Origin: Planktosalinus lacus
GTDB lineage: Bacteria; Bacteroidota; Bacteroidia; Flavobacteriales; Flavobacteriaceae
DNA length: 64,000 nucleotides
Direction of reading: 5' to 3'
Assembly (NCBI RefSeq): GCF_014640155.1
Contig: NZ_BMGK01000006.1
Location: 1-64,000, forward strand
Every line of letters starts with the position of its first letter. Within the stretch, counting starts at the first letter, position 1. Of the stretch, positions 38,351 through 47,361 are shown in pieces. Both the position numbers and the translations under genes were made by a program. The notes under the pieces are model-generated. The model saw only the letters and a program-made list of their open reading frames with translations, made no database searches and was not told where the DNA came from.

Positions 38351-38381
38351 CAAAGTTAAAACTCTAAATTAAAAGATTCAA
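38351..38381 (-). promoter_or_regulatory. Promoter of the adenosyltransferase gene
   Basis: On the minus strand ATTG (38378-38381), 19 bases, TAACTTTG (38351-38358), then 8 bases to the ATG. The leader is close to zero, which leaves no room for a riboswitch. Confidence 0.6.
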
Positions 38382-38440
38382 TTTACAATTTAATTCAATA
38401 ATTTCGAAGAATACACAACGTCTAAAGACGACTAAAAAAT

Positions 38441-38620
38441 TTATTCTTCTTTGCTAACATTTTTCTTTCGATCCATAAAGCGTTTTCTGAAATTGCGTTT
38501 TTTTTGCTTGGCTCTGTTTCGCTTTAATCGCGTACTGTTCCAGATAAAAAACGCAAAAAAAGCAATCACTATTCCCAAGTACAAAAGTAAATCACTATCA
38601 GTTGAAAACCATTCTGCCAT
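38441..38620 (-). CDS. Small single-helix membrane protein (59 residues)
   Basis: A short frame starting MAEWFSTDSDLLLYLG: an N-terminal segment, one membrane helix (about 11-28, LLLYLGIVIAFFAFFIW) and a very basic tail with about 15 Lys/Arg in 30 residues (RLKRNRAKQKKRNFRKRFMD). The hydrophobic-then-basic layout is protein-like, and the opposite-strand reading of the same DNA is much less so. It lies about 98 bases from the adenosyltransferase start and 124 from the M3 peptidase gene on the same strand. The basic tail could face cytoplasmic nucleic acid or lipid head groups. Function unknown. Confidence 0.65.
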   Translation of the reverse strand: MAEWFSTDSDLLLYLGIVIAFFAFFIWNSTRLKRNRAKQKKRNFRKRFMDRKKNVSKEE

Positions 38621-38743
38621 TGTTAGTTTTTTAACAAAGGTGATTAATTAAATATAAAAATCCAAAGAGGGTTAATCTAAAATAAATGATTGATTTTATT
38701 ATTAAATACGTTAAAAAAACAAAATTAATCCATTTATAAAAAA

Positions 38744-40906
38744 TTATTCATTTGGCACAGGGAAGCCACGATCGCGCATAAGAGCATCAATTTTGGCATC
38801 ACGTCCTCTAAACTTTTTGTAAGCTTCTGTGGGATCCATTGCGTTGCGAGGAGCAAAGAGGTAGTTGACCAATTTGTCTGCCAATTCTCTATCGTAAAAA
38901 CCACCTGGAGCTTCTTCAAAAGCTTCTGCGGCATCACTGGTTAACACATCTGCCCACATATAACCGTAATAAGCTGTTGCGTAGCCTTCACCAGAAAAGA
39001 CGTGTCCAAAGTGAGGACTGCGGTGGCGCATAACAATTTCTTCAGGCATTCCCAGTTCCTTTAAAGTTTCTTTTTCAAATTTACGCGGGTTGATGTCTGA
39101 AGGATCTGTTGTGTGGTATTTCATATCCATTAAAGCCGATGCTAAAAATTCAGTTGTTGCAAAGCCTTGATTAAAGGTTGAGGAATTTTTGATTTTTGCC
39201 ACCAGACTTTTAGGAATGACTTCACCGGTTTTGTGGTGTTTTAAAAAGCGGTTGATAACTTCATCAGTATACAGCCATCGTTCTAACAGTTGAGATTGAA
39301 ACTCGGTATAATCTCTTACTCCACCATTCAAAGTGGGATAAGTAACGTTTGATGAAAGATAATGTAATGCATGACCAAACTCGTGGAAAAATGTTTCTGC
39401 ATCATCCCAGGAAATTAAAACAGATTCACCTTCGGGTGCTTTTACAAAGTTAGAATTGTTTGAAGCCAGTACTGTTCGTTTTTCGTCATAATTGGCATGG
39501 CTTCTGTATTGTGTAGCCCAGGCACCTGAACGTTTTCCTTGACGTGCAAAAGGATCGAGATAAAATAGTCCTATATGAACGCCACTACTTTTGTCAGTTA
39601 CTTCCCAAACTTTGACATCTTCGTGAAAAACAGGCACACTACTATCGGTGATGGGAATAAAGTTATAATTAAACAATTCTCCCGCTACATAAAAAATGGC
39701 CTCTGTAAGATTATTGAGTTCGAGGTATTGTTTGACTTCGTCAGAGTCAAGGTCATATTTGTCTTTACGAACTTTCTCTGCATAGTATCGGTAGTCCCAG
39801 GGTTCAATGGTGATATTTGCATTTTCAGCATTGGCAATAGCTTGCATTTCTGTTACTTCTTCTTCAACGCGTGCTAGAGCTGCCGGCCAAACAGTTTCCA
39901 TAAGTTCCATTGCATTTTCAGGTTTTTTGGCCATACGATCTTGCAAGCGCCATTGTGCAAAGTTTTCATAGCCCATTAGTTGAACTCGTTCGTGACGCAA
40001 TTTCAGTATTTTAGAAATGATTTCATTGTTGTCATATTCGTCCTGATTATCACCACGGGAGTAGTAGGTTCGCCACACTTTTTCGCGTAAGCTTCTTTCA
40101 TCAGAATATGTGAGAAAGGGGTCCATCGAGGAGCGGGTATTGGTAATGGCATACTCACTTTCTCGACCGCGGTCTGACGCAGCTTTGGCAGCTGCATTGA
40201 TAAACGAGCCTGGCAATCCGCTGAGCTGATCTTTGGTGATATAAGTTACATAGTTTTCTTCATCGTGGAGCACATTGTTGGAAAATTTGGTGTATAAAGA
40301 AGAAAGTTCTTTGTTCATTTCGGCAAAGCGTTTTTTATCTTCTTCGTTTAGATTGGCTCCGTTCATTTCAAATTCCTGATAAGTCAGCTTAACAAGACGT
40401 TGTTTTTCTGTGTCTAAAGGTTGTTTTTGTGCGTTTTCGTATACGGTTTTAATGCGCTGGAACAATGCTTTGTTTTGTTGGATTTTGGAGTTGTATTCAG
40501 AAATTTTTGGCGACAATTCTGCCTGAATTTCACGAAATTCAGGGGTTGACATATTACTGCTCCAGATGCCGTAGTAAGTAAACAAACGGTTGATTTCACT
40601 TCCTGCTGTTTCCATTGCGAGAATGGTATTTTCAAAAGTGGGTTCTTCAGGATTGTTTGCAATGGAATCAATTTCATTGAGATGAGATGTCATTGCTGTA
40701 TCCATTGCAGGTTTTAAATCTTCCAGATCCATCTTATCGAAGGCGGGCACACCTTGATAGGGTCCTGTCCATTCAGCGAGTAATGGGTTTTCATTCATGG
40801 TGTTGGTGTTTTCAGTATCGTTTTTTGTATCTGCACAAGAAGCAAACAGAATGATTGCAGTAAGCCCGAGATAGTGTTTCAGGGGTTTTAAAGTTAGTTT
40901 TGTCAT
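38744..40906 (-). CDS. M3 family metallopeptidase (Dcp-like), lipoprotein
   Basis: A 720-residue peptidase. The N-terminus has a lipobox LFASC (Cys24) and an Asn/Thr-rich linker, so it is an envelope lipoprotein. The catalytic domain has HEFGH (508-512) and a downstream Glu in DYTEFQSQ as third zinc ligand. The rest resembles peptidyl-dipeptidase Dcp/oligopeptidase A (AEWTGPYQGVPAFDKM, FRGRDAKIDALMRDRGF). It should trim short peptides in the periplasm. Monocistronic. Confidence 0.9.
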   Translation of the reverse strand: MTKLTLKPLKHYLGLTAIILFASCADTKNDTENTNTMNENPLLAEWTGPYQGVPAFDKMDLEDLKPAMDTAMTSHLNEIDSIANNPEEPTFENTILAMETAGSEINRLFTYYGIWSSNMSTPEFREIQAELSPKISEYNSKIQQNKALFQRIKTVYENAQKQPLDTEKQRLVKLTYQEFEMNGANLNEEDKKRFAEMNKELSSLYTKFSNNVLHDEENYVTYITKDQLSGLPGSFINAAAKAASDRGRESEYAITNTRSSMDPFLTYSDERSLREKVWRTYYSRGDNQDEYDNNEIISKILKLRHERVQLMGYENFAQWRLQDRMAKKPENAMELMETVWPAALARVEEEVTEMQAIANAENANITIEPWDYRYYAEKVRKDKYDLDSDEVKQYLELNNLTEAIFYVAGELFNYNFIPITDSSVPVFHEDVKVWEVTDKSSGVHIGLFYLDPFARQGKRSGAWATQYRSHANYDEKRTVLASNNSNFVKAPEGESVLISWDDAETFFHEFGHALHYLSSNVTYPTLNGGVRDYTEFQSQLLERWLYTDEVINRFLKHHKTGEVIPKSLVAKIKNSSTFNQGFATTEFLASALMDMKYHTTDPSDINPRKFEKETLKELGMPEEIVMRHRSPHFGHVFSGEGYATAYYGYMWADVLTSDAAEAFEEAPGGFYDRELADKLVNYLFAPRNAMDPTEAYKKFRGRDAKIDALMRDRGFPVPNE

Positions 40907-40990
40907 AGTTTGGAATATTATTATGCTTAATAAGTTTCCGAATGTACGTATTTTTAGTAAATTAAATATTTGCTATAAACGAAGCGGCTT

Positions 40991-42361
40991 TTAATCAATT
41001 GAAAATACTTCATTGAGTTGAGGAATAATGGCTTTATAGCCATAGGTATCGTTGATTTTTACTCTTAACGTGTCTAGTGCTGTGGGTTCGCCATGTACTA
41101 AAAATACTTGCTCTGGAACGTTTTTAATTGAGCTCATCCAGTCAATAAGTTCACTTTGATCAGCATGTGCTGAGAGGCTTTGAATGGTTTTGATTTGTGC
41201 TTTTACAGGAATATATTTGCCGTGAAGCTTTAGTTCGTGAGCACCTTCCTGAAGTTGTCGTCCGCGTGTTCCTTCAGCCTGATACCCGGCGAGAAGCACA
41301 ATGGTTTCAGATTTGTCAAGGTAGTATCTAAGATAGGTTAAAACCCGTCCTCCGGTAACCATTCCACTACCTGCGATGACAACTTTGGCACGTTTATCAT
41401 CAATAGTTTTCCAGGTATCCTTATAACTGGTTATAATGTTAAAATGGTTTTTAAGTGCGTTGAACTCACTTCCTGAAAGTTTGTGCCAATCGGGAAATTG
41501 AGAAAAAATATCGATGACTTCGTTGCCCATCGGGCTATCTATAAAAACTGGAATGTGTGGAATTTTATTTTTACTGTACAATTCCCATAATTTATACATC
41601 AGAGTTTGCAAACGCTCTACTGCAAAACTGGGAATTATCAATGTTCCTTTTGATTGAACGCATTGTTTAATGGCTTCGGTTAGCATGCTATCAGCATCGT
41701 TTTCAGGATGCATTTTGTTTCCGTAAGTACTTTCCATTACTAATATATCTGCCCATTCCGGCTTAGTGGGAGGAGCGAGTAGCAAGTCATTTTTACGACC
41801 AATATCTCCTGAAAAGACAATTACTTTTCCATTTATATCTACTTCGATGAAGGTAGCACCAATGATATGTCCGTTTTTTTGATGGCGGTATTGGATATTA
41901 TCATTCAAGGGAATCCACTTACCCGTTTTTTTTGTTTCAAAATATTTGATGGTTTTTTCGGCATCTTCTAGGGTGTAAAAGGGCAAAGCAGGCTGGTGGG
42001 AAGAGAACCCTTCTTCATTAGCTTGTTTGGCTTCTTCCTCTTGAATCACAGCACTGTCTCTGAGAATTACTTCTGCGATAGCCAGGGTGGGAGCAGTTCC
42101 GAAAACGTGTCCCTTAAATCCTTGCTGGACCAGTTTTGGTAAATATCCGCAATGGTCTAAATGACCGTGAGTGAGTAAGACATAATCGATATTTTTAGCC
42201 GGAAAAGGCAAGGGTTCCCAATTGAGCAATCTAAGTTCTTTTAATCCCTGAAACATTCCGCAGTCAATTAATATGCTGGTCTGTGGAGTTTCGATTAAAA
42301 ATTTGGAACCTGTAACGGTATGTGCGGCACCAAAAAAGTGAAGTTTCAAATCTGATTTCAT
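40991..42361 (-). CDS. MBL-fold RNA-processing exonuclease (beta-CASP, CPSF-like)
   Basis: A 456-residue metallo-beta-lactamase/beta-CASP protein from the ATG at 42361 (MKSDLKLHFFGAAHTVTGSK); a start seven codons upstream is also possible. HGHLDHCG (H65, H67, D69, H70) binds the two metals; SGDIGRKNDLLL, VMESTYGN and the C-terminal SAHADQSELIDW plus VHGEPTALD mark the RNA-specificity (RMMBL) part. Members cut RNA (CPSF-73, RNase J relatives); bacterial ones of this subtype are poorly known. Monocistronic between two terminated neighbours. Confidence 0.88.
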   Translation of the reverse strand: MKSDLKLHFFGAAHTVTGSKFLIETPQTSILIDCGMFQGLKELRLLNWEPLPFPAKNIDYVLLTHGHLDHCGYLPKLVQQGFKGHVFGTAPTLAIAEVILRDSAVIQEEEAKQANEEGFSSHQPALPFYTLEDAEKTIKYFETKKTGKWIPLNDNIQYRHQKNGHIIGATFIEVDINGKVIVFSGDIGRKNDLLLAPPTKPEWADILVMESTYGNKMHPENDADSMLTEAIKQCVQSKGTLIIPSFAVERLQTLMYKLWELYSKNKIPHIPVFIDSPMGNEVIDIFSQFPDWHKLSGSEFNALKNHFNIITSYKDTWKTIDDKRAKVVIAGSGMVTGGRVLTYLRYYLDKSETIVLLAGYQAEGTRGRQLQEGAHELKLHGKYIPVKAQIKTIQSLSAHADQSELIDWMSSIKNVPEQVFLVHGEPTALDTLRVKINDTYGYKAIIPQLNEVFSID

Positions 42362-42420
42362 AACTTTTCTATTTGACACCATTAAATTTACGGATTAATT
42401 TACAAATTGTACCATCCAAT

Positions 42421-42437
42421 TTTGATAAGCTATCAAA
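42421..42437. repeat. Inverted repeat TTTGATA-AGC-TATCAAA
   Basis: A perfect 7-bp-arm repeat about 60 bases upstream of the MBL nuclease ATG and just after the terminator of the PPIase operon. Possible operator or second hairpin. Confidence 0.45.
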
Positions 42438-42447
42438 TAAAATTTAT

Positions 42448-42481
42448 AAAAAAAACGCTCCAAGATAGGAGCGTTTTTTTT
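42448..42481 (-). terminator. Terminator of the nrnA-gldI-PPIase operon
   Basis: A 14-bp stem AAAAAAAACGCTCC / GGAGCGTTTTTTTT with a 6-base loop, 20 bases past the stop of the cyclophilin-FKBP gene. Confidence 0.85.
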
Positions 42482-42500
42482 ATTTAATATTTGAAATAAA

Positions 42501-43604
42501 CTAATTAGCTATATCAGCAATTTCAATTTTAAAGATTAAGTCTGCATTGGGTGGAATTACAGAACCTGCTCCGTTTTCACCATATCCCAGATAAGAAGGG
42601 ATAAATAAAACGGCTTCATCACCTACTTTCATTTCTAACATTCCTTCTTTAAAGCCTGCGATTAGTTGTGCATCTCTACTGTATTCAGCAGGCATTGGTG
42701 CATATTGATTTGCCTGAAGTCTACGTGGATCAACCATTTCATATTTTTCGGCAATTTCCAGTTTGCTGGAATCAAATAAGGTGCCATCTGACAAATAACC
42801 TTCATAGTTAATCAAGACTCGCTGTCCTTCTTTAGGTTGAACGCCGTCACCTTTTTTTGTAAAAAACATTTTTAGACCTGAAGGAAGTTCTTCTGCTTCT
42901 TCTTTAAGTTTATTGAACTCAGCAGCTGTTTCTTCTTTAATCTCATTTAAACGAGCTTCCTTTTCTTTACGTTCATTTTCTACTGATTCCATTTCTTTCT
43001 CAAAAGAGTTGAGACTTACATTTCCTTTTCTAATGATGTTCAATTTTTCAATAACCACTGCTTCTTGAGGTACGTCACGTTCGTTTGTTGGAACCTGATT
43101 GATTGCTTCTACTACTTCCATACCCATCACGACTTCACCAAAAACGGTGTGCATCCCATTGAGGTGTGGTGTTTCTTTTGCAGTAATAAAAAATTGGCTT
43201 CCATTTGTATCAGGACCTGAGTTTGCCATTGAGAGAATCCCTTTTTTATTATGTTCAAGACCTTCTACGATTTCATCGGGAAATCTGTATCCGGGATTTC
43301 CTGTACCATTGCCAAGTGGATCACCACCTTGAATCATGAAATCTTTAATGACTCGGTGAAACACTAAGCTATCATAAAATGGTTTTCCTTCATAGGTGCT
43401 ATCAACCAATGCGTTATTACCTTCTGCTAAATCCACAAAATTTGATACGGTAATGGGTGTTTGTTCGTGGAAAAGTTTAGCAACAAAAGTACCTTTGTTA
43501 GTTATAAATTCTGCATAAACTCCATCTTCAAGATCAGGATATTTATCCTGACATGCAAAAAGTGTAAATGCAAAAAATGCGAATAATAAAGTTGTTTTTT
43601 TCAT
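42501..43604 (-). CDS. Cyclophilin-FKBP fusion peptidyl-prolyl isomerase, lipoprotein
   Basis: A 367-residue lipoprotein (lipobox LFAC, Cys18). Residues about 28-192 are a cyclophilin: VFHRVIKDFMIQGGD with catalytic R84, GSQFFIT, and HLNGMHTVFGEV. A charged coiled coil follows (about 200-238, EKEMESVENERKEKEARLNE). Residues about 241-367 are an FKBP domain with VLINYEGYLSDGTLFDSS, AGFKEGMLEMKVGDEAVLFIP and YGENGAGSVIPPNA. Two unrelated prolyl-isomerase folds are thus joined and held in the envelope. It is last in the nrnA-gldI operon, 17 bases after gldI, next to another FKBP-type isomerase. Confidence 0.9.
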   Translation of the reverse strand: MKKTTLLFAFFAFTLFACQDKYPDLEDGVYAEFITNKGTFVAKLFHEQTPITVSNFVDLAEGNNALVDSTYEGKPFYDSLVFHRVIKDFMIQGGDPLGNGTGNPGYRFPDEIVEGLEHNKKGILSMANSGPDTNGSQFFITAKETPHLNGMHTVFGEVVMGMEVVEAINQVPTNERDVPQEAVVIEKLNIIRKGNVSLNSFEKEMESVENERKEKEARLNEIKEETAAEFNKLKEEAEELPSGLKMFFTKKGDGVQPKEGQRVLINYEGYLSDGTLFDSSKLEIAEKYEMVDPRRLQANQYAPMPAEYSRDAQLIAGFKEGMLEMKVGDEAVLFIPSYLGYGENGAGSVIPPNADLIFKIEIADIAN

Positions 43605-43621
43605 AAAAATAAAAATTGTTT

Positions 43622-44164
43622 TTAATTGATTTGTTCTATGTTTAAAATTGTAACTGTTGTGATTATAGGCATATTGGCACCAATGCGTTTTAAATCGCCA
43701 TAATAACCAAATGCTTTGTGAGAAGGTAATAAAAAGGTTGCTGTTTCCCCCTCTTTCATCAGTTTGAGACCTTCCCGCAAGCCACTGATGAGTTCCTCTT
43801 TATCCATATGATATTCTTGAGTGCCAAGTTCTTCTTTTGTATATATGATATTTCCATTCAAGTCTTTAATATCATATTCATATTCTACTATATCACCAAA
43901 ATCAGCTTGTTCAGTTTCTGAAGGAATTTGGTTATTAAAAAAATACCAAAACCCTTGTTCTGATGAGAGGTATTCTCTGGAAGTGTCCTTTTCGATGATG
44001 GCAAGGATATCTTTTTCATCGGCGGCGATAATTTTTTTATTCATGGCAACCGAGGCATCAATATAACTGCCTGATGTTGTTTTAACAGGTCTTCTGGCTT
44101 CAGGTGTCTTGCATGCCGAAAAAACCAAAAACATTCCAAGGACAGTTATGAAAAATTTATTCAT
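43622..44164 (-). CDS. gldI: Gliding motility-associated peptidyl-prolyl isomerase GldI
   Basis: A 180-residue lipoprotein from MNKFFITVLGMFLVFSAC (Cys18), chosen because it gives a clean lipoprotein signal; a longer frame to 44209 does not. The C-terminal FKBP-type domain has DIVEYEYDIKDLNGN and GLREGLKLMKEGETATFLLPSHKAFGYYGD. GldI is required for gliding in Flavobacterium johnsoniae, where it probably folds gliding/T9SS proteins; here the assignment rests on sequence and gene order. The start overlaps the nrnA stop by 8 bases. Confidence 0.88.
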   Translation of the reverse strand: MNKFFITVLGMFLVFSACKTPEARRPVKTTSGSYIDASVAMNKKIIAADEKDILAIIEKDTSREYLSSEQGFWYFFNNQIPSETEQADFGDIVEYEYDIKDLNGNIIYTKEELGTQEYHMDKEELISGLREGLKLMKEGETATFLLPSHKAFGYYGDLKRIGANMPIITTVTILNIEQIN

Positions 44165-45179
44165 TCGAAAGTTCATTTTTATAGAGTTGCAAGTTAGTAA
44201 TAAAATCACTAATTGTTTCTTTAAGGCTTACCGAACTTCTTCCTCCTGCCGCATTGTTATGTCCACCACCATTGAAATGGTTTCTTGCAAATTCGTTTAC
44301 AGAGAAGTCTCCAATACTTCTAAAAGATATTTTGATTATTTCTTCTTGTTTGTTTTCAATAAAAATTGCTGCAAAAACGATTCCTTTAACAGAAAGTGCA
44401 TAATTAACAAATCCTTCGGTGTCTCCTTTTTTAAAGTTATGCCGGTCGAGTTCATCCTGAGTAAGGGTTATGTATGCTGTGTGGAATGGTTCTAAGATTT
44501 GCAGATTTTGCAATGCAACTCCCAGCAATTGCATTCTCTCAGGACTGTTAGTGTCAAAAACTGCCTGATGAATCATGGCATTGTCAATACCCAAGTCGAT
44601 GAGTTTGGCAGCAACCCGATGAGTTTCACTTGAAGTGGAACTAAAACGGAATGAGCCTGTGTCTGTCATAATACCCGTATAAATACATGTTGCAATGGAT
44701 TGATCTATTAGGTTTGCTCCTTGCATCATTTCAATGAAATGATATACCATCTCAGCAGTAGAGCTCATAGTGACATCACTGTATTTATAAGTAGCGAAAT
44801 CACCAGGCTGTTGGTGGTGGTCAATTAACGCAAATGGAGTATTGAGTGATTCCAGCAGGTGTTGCATATCCTCGCCCACACGCGAAAGAGTATTAAAATC
44901 AAGAGTAAAGATCAATTCAGCATCTTTGATAGCTTTTGTTGCTTGCTTGGTTGCTTTGTCAAAAATGAGGATAGTATCGCTTTCTGGTAGCCACTTTAAA
45001 AAATCAGGAAAATCATTGGGTACAATAACTGTGGTGGATTGATTAATTTTTTTTAGAAACTGAGATAAAGCAAGGGTAGCTCCTACAGCATCTCCATCTG
45101 GACCTTTATGGCCTAGAATAACAATTTTTCTTTTGGAAGAAAGAAACTTTTTTAATGCATTGATTTGATTTTGATCCAC
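44157..45179 (-). CDS. nrnA: DHH/DHHA1 phosphoesterase, NrnA-like
   Basis: A 340-residue DHH-family phosphoesterase: GHKGPDGDAVGATLAL, DFNTLSRVGEDM, ALIDHHQQPGDF and the DHHA1 substrate motif NGGGHNNAAGG. NrnA enzymes degrade nano-RNA from the 3' or 5' end and dephosphorylate pAp. It starts the nrnA-gldI-PPIase operon, an order I recall as common in Flavobacteriaceae. Whether it handles pAp, oligoribonucleotides or c-di-nucleotide products here is not visible. Confidence 0.85.
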   Translation of the reverse strand: MDQNQINALKKFLSSKRKIVILGHKGPDGDAVGATLALSQFLKKINQSTTVIVPNDFPDFLKWLPESDTILIFDKATKQATKAIKDAELIFTLDFNTLSRVGEDMQHLLESLNTPFALIDHHQQPGDFATYKYSDVTMSSTAEMVYHFIEMMQGANLIDQSIATCIYTGIMTDTGSFRFSSTSSETHRVAAKLIDLGIDNAMIHQAVFDTNSPERMQLLGVALQNLQILEPFHTAYITLTQDELDRHNFKKGDTEGFVNYALSVKGIVFAAIFIENKQEEIIKISFRSIGDFSVNEFARNHFNGGGHNNAAGGRSSVSLKETISDFITNLQLYKNELSNE

Positions 45180-45298
45180 AACTAGTTATTAAAATTATAT
45201 AAAATTCAATTTGTTTGATTTATGTGTTTTCTGCACAGGTCACGAATATAAAAAATATGTAAGGTGTTACAGAATAAAAACCCTGTTTTTTACAAACG

Positions 45299-45328
45299 AC
45301 AACTCATCCATAAAATTCTACAGTTGAG
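45299..45328 (+). promoter_or_regulatory. Candidate LytTR regulator binding site
   Basis: ACAGTTGAG (45320-45328) fits the LytTR repeat consensus [TA][AC][CA]GTTN[AG][TG]. About 12 bases earlier ACAACTCATCCA holds CAACT, its inverted partner. It is 72 bases before the ATG of an operon that ends in a LytTR response-regulator gene, so autoregulation is plausible. Confidence 0.35.
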
Positions 45329-45400
45329 TAAAAAGTAATTTAATTAGGAGAGGTACAATTGCATATTTGCAGTATTAAATAATCAAAAATCATAAATATT

Positions 45401-46021
45401 ATGGAAAAAGCACTAATTATTTTAGCACTTGTGATGACAGCCTTAACATCGGCTCAAACAAGTTATGAGCAAAACATGCAAAAAGCATTTGACCTTTGGA
45501 GTGAAGGGAAAACAGAAGAAGCTTCTGCAGTATTTGAGAGAATAGCAATGGTTGACAATGAAAACTGGCTGCCCGGTTATTATGTTGCCCTGGTAAACAC
45601 GACTGCTGCTTTTGAAACTACCGATCAGGCTAAAGTTGAAAACCTAATTGGCAAATCACAAGAAGCTTTAAACTTCTTAAAAAACAAGCATAAAGACAAT
45701 GCAGAGTTGTTGGTGATGCAGGCGATGATTTACACAGCTCAAATAGCTCATGATCCGATGACCAATGGTCAAAAATTATCAGGTCCCGTTATGGAACTGT
45801 ATGGAAAGGCTAGTGCAATAGCACCCAACAACCCTCGGGTAGTTTTGGGAAAAGCACAATTTGAAATGGGATCTGCTCAGTTTTTCGGAACCGATACTAA
45901 ACCAATTTGTGAAGCAATTGAGCAATCTTTAGAACTTTTTGATACCTTTAAACCTGAAAGTCCTTTTCATCCTCAATGGGGTAGAGAACAAGCTGAAGAA
46001 AGCCTTAAAAATTGTAAGTAA
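45401..46021 (+). CDS. Exported tetratricopeptide-like protein
   Basis: A 206-residue protein with a signal peptide (about 1-18, LVMTALTSAQ) and helical repeats: MQKAFDLWSEGKTEEASAVFERIA, then VMELYGKASAIAPNNPRVVLGKAQ, which is TPR-like. Conserved-looking middle MVDNENWLPGYYVALVN and C-terminus FHPQWGREQAEESLKNC. It heads a four-gene operon with a histidine kinase (1-base TAATG-type overlap), a 2TM protein and a LytTR regulator. It could be a periplasmic sensor partner of the kinase; that is inference. Confidence 0.75.
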   Translation: MEKALIILALVMTALTSAQTSYEQNMQKAFDLWSEGKTEEASAVFERIAMVDNENWLPGYYVALVNTTAAFETTDQAKVENLIGKSQEALNFLKNKHKDNAELLVMQAMIYTAQIAHDPMTNGQKLSGPVMELYGKASAIAPNNPRVVLGKAQFEMGSAQFFGTDTKPICEAIEQSLELFDTFKPESPFHPQWGREQAEESLKNCK

Positions 46022-47361
46022 TGAAAAAATTTGCTTTTGTTGTCGGGATTGGTGTATTAATAGGAGTTGTCCTGTTTGTATTGGATATTTCATTTCGCTT
46101 AATTTCAGGAGCTGAAGTTACATTCAATTCAAACTTGTTAATTTCAGTTGCTCTCTACATATTTTACAGTGTGCCACTGGGTTTGGTAAACTCTTATTTT
46201 TTTGACTATCTCGACGAAAAAGTAAACTGGAAAAACCGTGAAAAATTTAGGCTTGCTGTTGGTTTAATAGGTTCTGTGATTATCACTTTAATCACTATAT
46301 TTTTTATCAGGCTAATACACCAAACGCTCATTGATGGTAAAGATCTGGAAACATTTTTTGAGACTGAGCGTCTGCAGTTTTATTTTATTGCATTAATCAT
46401 TACGTTGATAATTTCATTATTTTTTCATGCCTTTTACTTTTATAAAGAGCTGCAAAAAAACAAACTGAAAGAACAAAAAATTATTGCTGGCACAGCTTCA
46501 GCACAGTTTGAGAGTTTAAAAAATCAAATTGACCCCCATTTTTTATTCAACAGTTTGAATGTATTGTCTTCGTTGATTGAGGAAAACCCTGATAAGGCCC
46601 AAAATTTTACCACTTCCTTATCTAAAATCTATCGCTACGTGCTTGATCAAAAGGACAAGGAGTTGGTTAGCCTGGAAGAAGAACTCAAATTTGCGAAGAC
46701 CTATATGCAATTGTTGCAGATGCGTTTTGAAAACAGCCTCTTTTTTGAACTACCTGACAAGCTAACCAATCCGGAAGCTAAGGTAGTGCCGCTTTCTTTG
46801 CAGTTGTTGCTTGAAAACACTATAAAGCACAATATAGTGAGTGAGTCAAAACCTTTGCACATTCGCATTTATGAAAACAACAATACCTTGGTTGTTGAAA
46901 ACGATTTGCAGCGTAAAGAAGTTTTAAAAACCAGAAAAGGGGTAGGCTTGCAAAATATCGTTAACCGTTATGCCATAGTAACACCCCGTAAAGTAATAGT
47001 AAACGAAACAGATCAACATTTTAAAGTTCAAATACCAGTATTAACAAAACAATATACCGTTATGGAATCACAATCATCTAGCATAAATAACGACGCTTAC
47101 ATTAAAGCACACAGACGCGTAAAAGAAATTAAAGAATTTTACAGTAACCTAATGTCTTACTTAATCGTAGTACCTTTTTTAATCTTCATCAATTATTACA
47201 CTTACTGGGGCTTTCAGTGGTTTTGGTTTCCGTTATTTGGATGGGGTATAGGTGTAACAATACATGGTTTTACAGTATTTGGGTACGGAACATCCTGGGA
47301 AGAAAAAAAGATTCAGGAGATAATGGAAAAAGAAAAAAAGAACAATAAAAACTGGCACTAA
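46021..47361 (+). CDS. LytS/YehU-type histidine kinase fused to a 2TM domain
   Basis: A 446-residue membrane kinase. Four helices lie in the N-terminal part (about 3-26, 39-61, 77-100, 119-141). The His_kinase domain has phosphoacceptor H173 in QIDPHFLFNSLN; the ATPase part has N266 in LLLENTIKHN and G307/G309 in KTRKGVGLQNI. After VQIPVLTKQ the frame continues into a 2TM domain (about 357-440: AHRRVKEIKEFYSNLMSYL ... GYGTSWEEKKIQEIMEKE), the same domain as the next protein. ATG codon 348 (47062) could also start a separate 2TM protein. It pairs with the LytTR regulator two genes on. Confidence 0.85.
   Translation: MKKFAFVVGIGVLIGVVLFVLDISFRLISGAEVTFNSNLLISVALYIFYSVPLGLVNSYFFDYLDEKVNWKNREKFRLAVGLIGSVIITLITIFFIRLIHQTLIDGKDLETFFETERLQFYFIALIITLIISLFFHAFYFYKELQKNKLKEQKIIAGTASAQFESLKNQIDPHFLFNSLNVLSSLIEENPDKAQNFTTSLSKIYRYVLDQKDKELVSLEEELKFAKTYMQLLQMRFENSLFFELPDKLTNPEAKVVPLSLQLLLENTIKHNIVSESKPLHIRIYENNNTLVVENDLQRKEVLKTRKGVGLQNIVNRYAIVTPRKVIVNETDQHFKVQIPVLTKQYTVMESQSSSINNDAYIKAHRRVKEIKEFYSNLMSYLIVVPFLIFINYYTYWGFQWFWFPLFGWGIGVTIHGFTVFGYGTSWEEKKIQEIMEKEKKNNKNWH

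Noticed and set aside
38343-38440. Cobalamin riboswitch upstream of or near the adenosyltransferase gene
   Set aside because: The promoter -7 box is 8 bases from the ATG and leaves no leader; no B12-box-like sequence was seen.
38451-38651. 66-residue plus-strand frame
   Set aside because: Shadow of the 59-residue minus-strand membrane protein, which has the better protein-like layout.
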